This document shows, piece by piece, positions 50,004 to 58,536 of a stretch of DNA of 64,000 bases. Location of the stretch: positions 1 through 64,000 of the forward strand of contig JBJMTV010000040.1 of assembly GCA_045811525.1 (NCBI GenBank). The letters are read 5' to 3'. The notes below the pieces were generated by a model that did no database searches, was not told where the DNA came from, and was given only the letters and a program-made list of their open reading frames with translations. Position 1 is the first letter of the stretch. Each line of letters starts with the position of its first letter. Position numbers and translations under genes: made by a program. The stretch comes from VAZQ01 sp045811525. Lineage in GTDB: Bacteria; Pseudomonadota; Alphaproteobacteria; Rhizobiales; Xanthobacteraceae.

Positions 50004-53000
50004 TCACTTCGCCGGCACCAAGTCCGCCGCCTTGAGCGTCTCGCGCACCTGCTTGTCATGCTCCATGCGCGCGAATGTCTCCGACATGTGCTCGATGCGG
50101 CCGTCCCAAAGCTCGACCTGCACCAACGCATTGGCGCCGGCGATGGAGTGGGTCGAGCGCGTCTGCGTCCGCTCCGGCGTGAGCAGGTTGAGGCACCCTC
50201 CCCGATCGACGGACTTGCCAGGCTCGCCCATGGGCTCGTAAACGGCCGAGGACTCATAGCCGTGACAGACGCCACGCGGCAGACGCTGCGTCGGCAACGC
50301 TGCGCAGAGCACTGCACCGCGATCATTGTAGACCTTCACGACGTCATGCTTGTTGATGCCTCGCTCGGCGGCATCGTCGGCGTTGAGCCGCATGATCCAG
50401 TAGTAATAGCCGTCCACCTTGACCCGGTGATCCTCGATGTTGAGGAGGAAGGAATCCTTGCCATCCCCCTGCGTGTGGAACGAGTACTTCGAGTGCGGGG
50501 TGAGCATCTGCAGCGGATAGCGCTTGAACATCTCGCCGGAATGCGCGCCCTCCCAGGACGGCTCGTATTTCACAATGGGCGGACGCTCCGGGTCGTGGAA
50601 CCGCTTGAGGCTGTTGCACTCGAACTCGAGCTTTCCCGATTGCGTCTGCAGGCCGCTGAGGTACTCGCCGGCATAATCAGACGGGAGCGGCTGCGCCTCG
50701 GGGACGTCCTTCTTGCGGCTCTCCCAGAACCAGCGGAACGACACCGGTGCGCGCAGCTTCTCCTTCTCCGCCGGCACTACGTAGTAGCCGCGCTTGATGA
50801 ACCTTTTCCAGGACATCACTTTCGGCATGTCAGACGCGTCGTAGACGCGCTTCACCCAGTCGATCTCGTTGACCCCCTCCGAGAAATAGTTGGCGAGGCC
50901 GAGGCGTTTGCAGATCTCGTTGAATATCCAGTAGTCGGACTTCGACTCGCCGAGCGGTGCGATTGCCGGCGCCTGGAAGATGATCACCCGGTGGTTGAGC
51001 TGCTGCTGGCCGTGATGCCCATAGCCGCCGAGCCCGGCCCATTCACTGATGTCGACCCGCTCGAAATTGGTGCAGGCGGGCAGGATGACATCGGCAAACT
51101 TGGCTTCGCCTTCGAACCAGATCGACTGGTTCACCACGAATTCCAGGTTGGCGTGCTGATACATCCGCACCCACCTGTTGGTGTTGTTCATCGTGGAGAG
51201 GACCGAGCCTCCATACTTGTACATCATCCGCACGGGGGCATGACCCGGCGCCGGATAGGCAAACTTGGCGAACTGGTGCTCGATCGATTTGCCGATCCAG
51301 GGATAGCCTTCCGCCTTGCCATCGGCGATCGCCTCCGGAGTGCGCAGCCGCGGGATGCGTTGAAACGTCGTGCTCATGCTCAAGAGCTGCGGCATGCGCT
51401 GGTAAAGCGAGATCGGCATCGCCGTGCCTTCGAGGTCGCCCGACATGCCGCCCTCGGAATATCCTGGGAAATAGAACTGGAAGTCGACCGGCGTACCCCA
51501 CTGCAGATTGCCCATGTTGACGCCGGGCTTGCCCAACCCCTGCATGGCGCTGAGACAGACCATCACCCGCGCCCATTGGATGCCGGTCTGATTGCGGCAA
51601 GCACCGCCGTGCCCGTTCCCCCATCCACCGGGCGCCAGATAGACACGTTTCCTGCCCCATTCACGCGCCAATGCGCGCACGTCGCGCGCGGGGACACCGG
51701 TCTCCTTCTCCTGCCATTCCGGTGTCTTGGGGACCCCGTCCTCCTCGCCGACGAGGTAAGCCTTCCATTTGTCGAACCCTAGGGTGTGGCTCGCAACATA
51801 GCCTTTGTCGTAGAGCCCCTCCTTGATCCAGACATAGGCGATCGCCATCGCCATCGCGACCGACGTCGTGGGACGCGGCGCGAACCACTTGCCGGGCAGG
51901 AACTGCGCCGACGCATTGTAGTAGGGGTCGACGTGGACCACCTTGATGCCAAGCTTCGGGTTCTTCAGCCATTGGCGGCGCACGGTGCCTTCCTGCGCAC
52001 CGTACGAGCCCGAGGTCGATTCTGGATCGGCGGCCCAGAATACGATCATGTCGCAATTCTGCAGACAGTCCTCGACCGTGCCGTAGGTCTCCGACTGGCC
52101 GACGCGCATCGTATGGCCCCAGTGATGCACGGCGCCCCAGTACCAGCCTTCCCAGCTGTCTGGATTGTGATGGATCTGCGTGTAGCCCACCGCATTGCGA
52201 AAGCGGAACAGGGCCGAGAGGTAGTACCCGATATTGCCCCAGGTGTGATGCGAGCCATGCGACACCGCCATCACGCCGGGCCCATACTGACGCTTGAGCC
52301 GCTTGATCTCGGTGCCAACGAGATCGAGCGCCTCCTCCCAGGAGATGCGGACATAGCCTGACTTGCCGCGATTTTGCGGGTTGCGCTCGCCGTTCGGATC
52401 GAAGTCGACCCGCTTCATCGGATAGAGCAGCCGGTCCGGCGAATAGATGATGGATTTCGCGTTCTGCCCGTGCGGCGCGAGCGTGGTCTTGCGCGGTGGC
52501 GTCAGCTTGAGGCCACGCGCCTCGATGGTCCACGAGGCTCCGTCGTCCTCGGCTAGGTCGATGGGGGTCATGCGGATGATCTTGTCGTCTTTGACGTAGA
52601 CGAACACGGGCCCGCCATTGGTCATGTTGCAATAGCGCATGGTCCCGTCGGCGAGCCGCGTGCCGATGTCATAGCCGAGGCTCTGGCTCAGCATGATGGT
52701 CTGGGCGAACCAGTTTGTGAGGTCCTCAGGACCATCAACGGTCAGCTTGAAGTCTTTCTGCGCATTGATCTGGTCGAGCCAGTTGATCGGCGGCATCAAC
52801 AGGTCAGCCCCGAGCGCCGCATTCTTGAACGCGAGCGTCACGTCGGCATCGGCGCGCAATCCCGCTCCTGACGTGATCGCGCCATCTCGGATGGCATACC
52901 AGCGGCCGATCTCGCCATCGCGCGCCTTGATCTGCGCGACGAGATTGCGCTCCTTCAGTCGGGCGCGAAATGTCGGGTAGCGCCAAGCCGAATATTTGAG

Positions 53001-53051
53001 CAGCACGGCCAAACCCAACAGAATGAGGCGAAACGTCAGTGCTGAAAACAT
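50004..53051 (-). CDS. Molybdopterin oxidoreductase, transhydroxylase-like, with SCP2-like N-terminus
   Basis: A 1015-residue protein. Residues 4-20 form a membrane anchor and about 35-120 resemble a sterol-carrier/SCP2-like domain (RWYAIRDGAITSGAGLRADADVTLAF, FKLTVDGPEDLTNWF). From about 138 on it is a DMSO-reductase-superfamily enzyme: KSGYVRISWEEALDLVGTEI, AVSHGSHHTWGN, and a final NRVQV-type cofactor domain. Only Cys141 is present where a [4Fe-4S] cluster would need four, as in Pelobacter transhydroxylase, which lacks that cluster. The ATG at 53051 follows GGAGGAA. No Tat signal is visible, so the active site is probably cytoplasmic. Confidence 0.8.
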   Translation of the reverse strand: MFSALTFRLILLGLAVLLKYSAWRYPTFRARLKERNLVAQIKARDGEIGRWYAIRDGAITSGAGLRADADVTLAFKNAALGADLLMPPINWLDQINAQKDFKLTVDGPEDLTNWFAQTIMLSQSLGYDIGTRLADGTMRYCNMTNGGPVFVYVKDDKIIRMTPIDLAEDDGASWTIEARGLKLTPPRKTTLAPHGQNAKSIIYSPDRLLYPMKRVDFDPNGERNPQNRGKSGYVRISWEEALDLVGTEIKRLKRQYGPGVMAVSHGSHHTWGNIGYYLSALFRFRNAVGYTQIHHNPDSWEGWYWGAVHHWGHTMRVGQSETYGTVEDCLQNCDMIVFWAADPESTSGSYGAQEGTVRRQWLKNPKLGIKVVHVDPYYNASAQFLPGKWFAPRPTTSVAMAMAIAYVWIKEGLYDKGYVASHTLGFDKWKAYLVGEEDGVPKTPEWQEKETGVPARDVRALAREWGRKRVYLAPGGWGNGHGGACRNQTGIQWARVMVCLSAMQGLGKPGVNMGNLQWGTPVDFQFYFPGYSEGGMSGDLEGTAMPISLYQRMPQLLSMSTTFQRIPRLRTPEAIADGKAEGYPWIGKSIEHQFAKFAYPAPGHAPVRMMYKYGGSVLSTMNNTNRWVRMYQHANLEFVVNQSIWFEGEAKFADVILPACTNFERVDISEWAGLGGYGHHGQQQLNHRVIIFQAPAIAPLGESKSDYWIFNEICKRLGLANYFSEGVNEIDWVKRVYDASDMPKVMSWKRFIKRGYYVVPAEKEKLRAPVSFRWFWESRKKDVPEAQPLPSDYAGEYLSGLQTQSGKLEFECNSLKRFHDPERPPIVKYEPSWEGAHSGEMFKRYPLQMLTPHSKYSFHTQGDGKDSFLLNIEDHRVKVDGYYYWIMRLNADDAAERGINKHDVVKVYNDRGAVLCAALPTQRLPRGVCHGYESSAVYEPMGEPGKSVDRGGCLNLLTPERTQTRSTHSIAGANALVQVELWDGRIEHMSETFARMEHDKQVRETLKAADLVPAK

Positions 53052-53171
53052 GGATTTCCTCCGGTCCGCCGGCGCGGCCGCAATCCTTGCGATTTGCGCC
53101 ATTTTCAGCCGATAACCCGACGGGTGCAATATTAAAGAGCCATCGAGGCCCGGCTAATGTGGAGCAAGGGC

Positions 53172-54152
53172 CTAATTGGGGCCGAGGCCCGCGGCCTTCA
53201 CCACCTGCGCCCACTTTTCGACGTCCTTGCGCAGATAGGCATCGAACTCCGGCGGGGTCATGGGCATCGGCACCGCCCCCTGCTGGCTCCATGCCGCCTT
53301 GATGTCCGGGCGCGTGATCGCCTTGTTGATCTCGGCGTTGAGCTTGTCGACGATTGCCTGGGGAGTACCGGCGGGCGCCATGATGCCGAGCCAGATCGTC
53401 GTTTCATAGCCGGGTACGCCGGCTTCCGCGATCGTCGGAACCTCGGGGAAGACGCTCGAGCGCTGGAGCGCCGAGGTACCGAGGGCTCGCACCTGCCCGG
53501 CCTTGACGTTCGAGGCCATGGTGGTGATGGCGTCGAACGCCATTTGCACGTGGCCGCCGATCACACTGTTGCGCATCTCTCCTGATGCCTTGTGCGGGAC
53601 ATGCACGAGGTTCGTGCCGGTCATCGCTTTGAACAGCTCACCCGCCATGTGATAGGGCGTCCCCGGCCCTGAGGAGGCGTAGTTGAGCTCGCCCGGCTTG
53701 GCCTTCGCGAGCGCAATGAACTCCTTCAGATCCTGTGCCGGTACGGATGGATGGATCACCATGATCAGGTCGGAATAATTGATGCTGGCAACCGGCACGA
53801 AGTCGCGCATCAGCTGAAACGGCTTATTCGGCGTGAGCGATTCGTTCACTGTGTGTGTGTTCGACATCGTCAGCAGCGTGTAGCCGTCTGCAGGCGACTT
53901 GGCGACCGCGTCGGTCCCGATGATCGATCCGGCGCCGGGCCGATCCTCCACTACGAAGGGTTGCTTCAAAGCGTCCGAGAGGTGCTGCGCCACTTGCCGC
54001 GAGAAGACGTCGGCCGGGCCGCCCGCTCCAAACGGCACGATGATCTTGACGGGCCGGACCGGATAATCTTGCGCGAGGCTGCCCGTCAGCGGCGTGACGA
54101 CGGCAAAGAGAAGCGCAAGAGCGCCAAGAGCAGCCCGCGACAGCAACATCAT
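53172..54152 (-). CDS. Bug/TctC-family binding protein
   Basis: A 326-residue periplasmic binding protein. Signal peptide MMLLSRAALGALALLFAVVT ends near LAQD, then YPVRPVKIIVPFGAGGPADVFSRQ, DRPGAGSIIGTDAVAKSPADGYTLL, SSGPGTPYHMAGELF and TTIWLGIMAPAGTP give the Bug pattern. It lies between the molybdenum enzyme and the MetE-like gene on the same strand, so it may deliver or sense the substrate of this catabolic cluster. TctA/TctB partners are absent. Confidence 0.9.
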   Translation of the reverse strand: MMLLSRAALGALALLFAVVTPLTGSLAQDYPVRPVKIIVPFGAGGPADVFSRQVAQHLSDALKQPFVVEDRPGAGSIIGTDAVAKSPADGYTLLTMSNTHTVNESLTPNKPFQLMRDFVPVASINYSDLIMVIHPSVPAQDLKEFIALAKAKPGELNYASSGPGTPYHMAGELFKAMTGTNLVHVPHKASGEMRNSVIGGHVQMAFDAITTMASNVKAGQVRALGTSALQRSSVFPEVPTIAEAGVPGYETTIWLGIMAPAGTPQAIVDKLNAEINKAITRPDIKAAWSQQGAVPMPMTPPEFDAYLRKDVEKWAQVVKAAGLGPN

Positions 54153-54271
54153 TCCGGCATTCTCCCTTACCTAAGCTTTGGCCCGGCTTGGGCGAAGCAG
54201 AAGCAAAGCCGGGATAAGTGCGCGCGGATCTCGCTGCATTCAGTTGAGGCTGCAGCCTCCGGCATCTCGGC

Positions 54272-55438
54272 TCATTGCCACAGCCGCTTGCTGGCGAGGC
54301 GCGCTCCCTCGGCAAGCGCTTCAAGCTTGGCCCACATGATGCTCGGATGGACCCGGCGGTGAAATGGGCCTTGCGCAAAACCACAGTCAGTGCCGGCAAT
54401 GAGGTTTTCGCGTCCTACTAGCTTCGCGAGCCGCACCACGCGGTCCGCGATCAGCTCGGGATGCTCCACCACGTTCGTGGCGTGGCTGATCACCCCGGGG
54501 ATCAGCACCTTGCCCTGCGGCAGCTTTACCTCCTGCCACACTTTCCATTCATGCGCATGGCGCGGATTGGCGCCCTCGATCACATAGGCGCCCACGTTCA
54601 CTGAGAGGACAAGATCGACGATGTCCTTGAGCGGTACGTCGGTGGTGTGCGGCCCAGGCCAGCTCCCCCAGCACACGTGGTAGCGAATGCGATCGGGCGG
54701 CAGACCGCTGATGGCATGGTTGAGCACCTCCATGTGCATCGCCACCCATTTGCGATAGTCGGCAAAGCTCGCCGGCGGAACCATGCGATCGTAGGTGACT
54801 GCCGCGCGCGCATCATCGAGCTGCAGCAGGAAGCCTGCTTCGACGATGATGCGATATTCGGTGCGCATCGCCTCGCCGATTGCGACCAGGCACTCCTCTT
54901 CTGTCCTATAGTATTCGTTCTTGCGGTCGGGAATGACACTCGCCGGTGCCGCAACCGGAAGGAATGCCTCCTCGACCTGCACGGCTGCGAGCGCCGTCTT
55001 CAGATTGTTGATGTCGCGCTCGAGCGCCTTCTGGCCGGTATAGGTGATGGGTCCGACGCACACCGAGTCCGAGGTGGTGGCGACCACCTCGCGCGCATCG
55101 AGCTCATCGTAAAATTCCGAAAATCTTTCCCGATCGGCGCCGCGGCGAAACGGATTCGCGTCGGGCGTGACCGGCCGCCGCTCGAAGCCGCTGAGACGCT
55201 CAAGCACATATTGGGACCAGCTGATAGATTTGCCGAACTCACCGTCGCTGACCACGTCGACGCCGGCATCGGCCTGATGCCGCACCACTTCCGTAACCGA
55301 TTGCGTCAAGCAGCTCTGGTAGGCGGCCTCATCGATCGGCTTTCCGGCCTGGCGCGCGCGCATGAGCTCCAGCAGCGGCTTCGGCCGGATCAGACTGCCC
55401 ACATGGGTGGTGAGAATGCGATCACTGCTGCGTTTCAT
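54272..55438 (-). CDS. MetE-like methyltransferase (cobalamin-independent methionine synthase C-domain family)
   Basis: A 388-residue protein corresponding to the catalytic C-terminal half of MetE alone. It begins SSDRILTTHVGSLIRPKPLL, and the zinc ligands appear as His and Cys in RYHVCWGSW and Cys in AGTDCGFAQ, with a Glu in between (VEAGFLLQLDDARAA has the substrate-binding Asp). Proteins of this short type are often found in catabolic clusters and may demethylate small thiols or other methylated compounds instead of making methionine. It precedes the Bug gene by 119 bases. Confidence 0.85.
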   Translation of the reverse strand: MKRSSDRILTTHVGSLIRPKPLLELMRARQAGKPIDEAAYQSCLTQSVTEVVRHQADAGVDVVSDGEFGKSISWSQYVLERLSGFERRPVTPDANPFRRGADRERFSEFYDELDAREVVATTSDSVCVGPITYTGQKALERDINNLKTALAAVQVEEAFLPVAAPASVIPDRKNEYYRTEEECLVAIGEAMRTEYRIIVEAGFLLQLDDARAAVTYDRMVPPASFADYRKWVAMHMEVLNHAISGLPPDRIRYHVCWGSWPGPHTTDVPLKDIVDLVLSVNVGAYVIEGANPRHAHEWKVWQEVKLPQGKVLIPGVISHATNVVEHPELIADRVVRLAKLVGRENLIAGTDCGFAQGPFHRRVHPSIMWAKLEALAEGARLASKRLWQ

Positions 55439-55516
55439 GCCGATGGCGCTTTCACTGACACAGGGCGGCTTCTAACAGACGACCCACAGGTCCACAATTC
55501 ACGCGAAAATATCTGG

Positions 55517-56659
55517 CTATGCAGAGCCGCGGCGCGTGCCTCTCGCAAGCTCACGGATGGCATCACGGTCGGGCTCGAAGCCCAGACCCGGCGCTTGCGG
55601 CAAGGTGAGCCAGCCATCGCTTGGCTCCGGCAGATCGCGATAAATCTTCTTGCACAGCTCAACCGCGAGATAGTGCATCTCCACCAGACCGCCATTGGCC
55701 GCGCCCGCCTGCAGATGCATGTTGTGGTAGGGCCAGGCGCCACCATTGGCCATGGGAACGTTGAATGCGGCGGCAAGTCCGGCGACTTTGAGCGCCTGGG
55801 TGAAGCCGACCCCGCTCACCACATTGGGCTGCACATAATCCACGGCGTCCCGCAGCAGGAGGTCGCGGAACCGGTAGAGCAGTCCCTCGTTCTGACCGCA
55901 GGCGAGCGCCATTCCGGTGGCTCGCCGCAGCTGGGCCATCTGCAGCGCGTCGTTCTGGGTGATCGGCTCCTCGAAAAACGAGATCGCGTAGGGCCGCACC
56001 AGCTCCACAAGCCGCGTGGCATGGTGGAGATCGAGGCTGCAGTTCGCGTCAATGAAGAGCTCCACCTCCCCGCCCACGGCATCGCGCACAGCGCGCACGC
56101 GGGCCGCGTCCTCGCGAATGACCTCAGTGAGGGGGCGGGCCTCGCGGTGCGCAAGCGCGTCGTGGCCGACCACCATTTTGAGACGGCGATAGCCGTGCGC
56201 TACCCATAGCTTGGCGGCCGCCGCGAGCTGCTCGCGATCAAAGAAATGAAAGCCGAAAGTCGCATAGAGGGGCACCCTCCCGCGCGCGCCGCCGAGGAGC
56301 CGCCACAACGGTTGGCCGCACGCCTTGCCCTTGATGTCCCAGAGCGCGGTATCGACAGCAGCCATTGCTTGCGCCGCAAAGCCGGTCTGCCCGCGCGGGG
56401 ACAGCGTCCAGTAAAGCTTCTCGCCGATAAGCTCGGTCGCCAGCGGATCGTCGCCGAGGATCGCCGGAGCAATGACCTCGTTGATGATCGCGCCAATCAC
56501 CGTCTCGCGGGTGATCCCGGCAAGCCCGTGACCAACAATCCCAGTATCGGTTTCCACCTCGACGAAGCACGCTTCGAGCGCGCTCTCACGTTCGATGCCG
56601 GGCAATGCAATGCGCAGCGGCACAAAAAGGGGTGTGGCCGCAACTCGAACGATCTTCAT
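55517..56659 (-). CDS. Mandelate racemase / muconate lactonizing enzyme family protein
   Basis: A 380-residue enolase-superfamily enzyme. The capping domain opens KIVRVAATPLFVPLRIALPG. In the barrel, RRLKMVVG gives a catalytic Lys, LFIDANCSLDL an Asp metal ligand, ISFFEEPI a Glu, ACGQNEGLL a Glu, and ANGGAWPYHNMHLQAG a His. This Lys/His arrangement fits the mandelate-racemase subgroup, which abstracts a proton next to a carboxylate. The ATG at 56659 follows GAGGAAACA. It is divergent from an SsuBC-type importer and belongs to the catabolic run on the minus strand. Confidence 0.88.
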   Translation of the reverse strand: MKIVRVAATPLFVPLRIALPGIERESALEACFVEVETDTGIVGHGLAGITRETVIGAIINEVIAPAILGDDPLATELIGEKLYWTLSPRGQTGFAAQAMAAVDTALWDIKGKACGQPLWRLLGGARGRVPLYATFGFHFFDREQLAAAAKLWVAHGYRRLKMVVGHDALAHREARPLTEVIREDAARVRAVRDAVGGEVELFIDANCSLDLHHATRLVELVRPYAISFFEEPITQNDALQMAQLRRATGMALACGQNEGLLYRFRDLLLRDAVDYVQPNVVSGVGFTQALKVAGLAAAFNVPMANGGAWPYHNMHLQAGAANGGLVEMHYLAVELCKKIYRDLPEPSDGWLTLPQAPGLGFEPDRDAIRELARGTRRGSA

Positions 56660-56835
56660 GATTGTTTCCTCGGTGGATGTGCAGACCTGCTCAGGCGTTG
56701 CATCATGACTGGATCGCACGAGGCCGTGTCAGGCCATTCGTATTGCTTGCCGAGGTCTGGTTCGCGGCGCCCCCAGAGCCCCAGGTCAAACCGGGGTTGA
56801 GAACACCGTGCCGCCTGGGCAAATTGCAGGAAGCC

Positions 56836-57660
56836 ATGAACCGCCCGCTCGTCAACCGCAATGATACCCGTGCCTCTGCCCGGCCGGCGATCCGCATCTG
56901 CGAGCTGACCAAGCGTTTCGGTGAGCTCGTCGCCGTCGACGGCGTGTCCGTGGACATCGCGCACGGCGAGTTCTTCATGATCGTCGGACCGAGCGGTTGC
57001 GGGAAGACCACGCTGCTGCGCATCCTCGCCGGGCTCGAATCCGTCAGCTCGGGAACGATCGAGATTGAGACTCCGAGCTCGTCGCGTCCGGTCAGCTCCA
57101 TGATCTTCCAAGGCGACTCAATTTTCCCGTGGATGACGGTCTGGGATAATGCGGCCTACGGGTTGCGGATGCGCCGAGTCCCCAAAGCCACGATCAAGGA
57201 GGTGGTCGGGCACTATCTTGCGCGCACCGGCCTCACGCGCTTTGCGAAATACTACCCGCATCAGCTTTCCGGTGGCATGCGCCAGCGCGTCTCGATCGCA
57301 CGCGCCTTCGCCAATGATCCGCAAATACTGCTGATGGACGAGCCATTCTCAGCCCTCGACGCGCAGAACAAGCTGTTGCTGCAGGAGGAGCTGCTGCGCA
57401 TTTGGGAGGAGCACAAGAAGACTGTGGTGTTCATTACCCACTCGGTGGACGAGGCGGTGTTCCTCGGCGACCGCATCCTGGTGATGACGGCGCAGCCCGG
57501 CAAGGTAAAGATGTTCATGCCGGTTCCGCTGGCGCGGCCCCGCAATATCCTGGACCTGCAGAAATCTGCGCAATATGGCGAACTCATCGCCAATATCTGG
57601 ACGAGCCTGCGTGAGGAGGTCGACCGCGCGCGCACACACGAGAAGGAGCTGAAACGATGA
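56836..57660 (+). CDS. ABC transporter ATP-binding protein (SsuB/TauB-like)
   Basis: A 274-residue ATPase of the nitrate/sulfonate/taurine importer family. Walker A is VGPSGCGKTTLLR, the Q-loop is MIFQGDSIFPWMTV, the signature is LSGGMRQRVSIARA, Walker B is ILLMDEPFSALD and the H-loop is VVFITHSVDEA. The ATG at 56836 follows GCAGGAAG. Its TGA overlaps the ATG of the permease gene (ATGA). No binding protein gene lies nearby; that subunit must be encoded elsewhere or recruited. Confidence 0.93.
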   Translation: MNRPLVNRNDTRASARPAIRICELTKRFGELVAVDGVSVDIAHGEFFMIVGPSGCGKTTLLRILAGLESVSSGTIEIETPSSSRPVSSMIFQGDSIFPWMTVWDNAAYGLRMRRVPKATIKEVVGHYLARTGLTRFAKYYPHQLSGGMRQRVSIARAFANDPQILLMDEPFSALDAQNKLLLQEELLRIWEEHKKTVVFITHSVDEAVFLGDRILVMTAQPGKVKMFMPVPLARPRNILDLQKSAQYGELIANIWTSLREEVDRARTHEKELKR

Positions 57661-58460
57661 CCGTGCAGACGATCACGACGGCCGCACGCAACGGGATCAC
57701 GATGTCGCCCCGAACGCGCGACCGCCTGCTGAGCGTTATCTCGCCGCTCGCCCTGTTGACCCTGTGGGAGCTCTGTGCGCGTTTCGGGCTGATCGATACG
57801 CGATTTTTTCCCGCGCCCTCGAGCGTGGTCGCCACGATGGTGGAGATGCTGCGCACGGGTGAGCTGATCACGCACACCAGCATCAGCATGCAGCGTCTTG
57901 CCTACGGCGTGGTACTGGGCGGCGTGCCCGCCCTGGTGCTTGGCATCGCCATGGGCCTCAACCGGCCAATTCGCGCCGTGCTCGATCCGCTGATCGCGGC
58001 GACCTACCCGGTGCCCAAGAGCGCGATCCTGCCGTTGGCGCTGCTGATCTTCGGGCTAGGTGAGGCATCGAAAATCTTCATGGTCGCGATCGGCGTGTTC
58101 TTTCCGGTCGTGATCAATGCCACGACGGGGGTGCTCGAGATCAACAAGATCTACCTTGATGTCGGCAAGAGTTTCAAAGCGAACCGCTGGAACACGTTCT
58201 GGACCATTGCCTTGCCGGGTGCCCTGCCGGTGATCATGACGGGCTTCAAGCTTGGCATCGGCATCGGCCTGGTTCTGATTGCCGTTGCCGAGATGGTCGG
58301 CGCCAAGAGCGGCCTCGGCTATTTGATATGGAGCGCATGGAGCACGTTCGCCGTCGAGCAGATGTATGTCGGGCTATTCGTCATCGCGCTGATCGGTTTT
58401 CTCCTCACGCTCCTGCTCAACGAGCTCGAGCGCATCATCATTCCCTGGAAATCGGAGTGA
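57657..58460 (+). CDS. ABC transporter permease (SsuC/TauC-like)
   Basis: A 267-residue, six-span inner-membrane permease. The EAA coupling loop appears in EINKIYLDVGKSFKANRWNTFWTIALPGALPVIMTGFKLGIGIG. Other spans include LLSVISPLALLTLWELCARF and YVGLFVIALIGFLLTLLLNELE. It is translationally coupled to the ATPase by a four-base overlap. Together they form an importer for a small organic sulfonate-like or other ligand, lacking a local binding protein. Confidence 0.92.
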   Translation: MTVQTITTAARNGITMSPRTRDRLLSVISPLALLTLWELCARFGLIDTRFFPAPSSVVATMVEMLRTGELITHTSISMQRLAYGVVLGGVPALVLGIAMGLNRPIRAVLDPLIAATYPVPKSAILPLALLIFGLGEASKIFMVAIGVFFPVVINATTGVLEINKIYLDVGKSFKANRWNTFWTIALPGALPVIMTGFKLGIGIGLVLIAVAEMVGAKSGLGYLIWSAWSTFAVEQMYVGLFVIALIGFLLTLLLNELERIIIPWKSE

Positions 58461-58536
58461 GAAGGGGAAGCCGGAGCGGAGGGTAAACGACCCAGCCTTC
58501 GGTCAGACCGTCAAGGAATTTGCGTTTGAAGGACGC

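Noticed and set aside
50058..51782. A long open frame of about 570 codons on the plus strand inside the molybdenum enzyme gene.
   Set aside because: It is the antisense shadow of a strongly supported GC-rich gene; its translation is a low-complexity run of Arg, His, Asp and Leu without family motifs.
54647..56209. A 520-codon plus-strand frame crossing two minus-strand genes.
   Set aside because: It spans the gap between two well-supported genes and has no recognisable domain.
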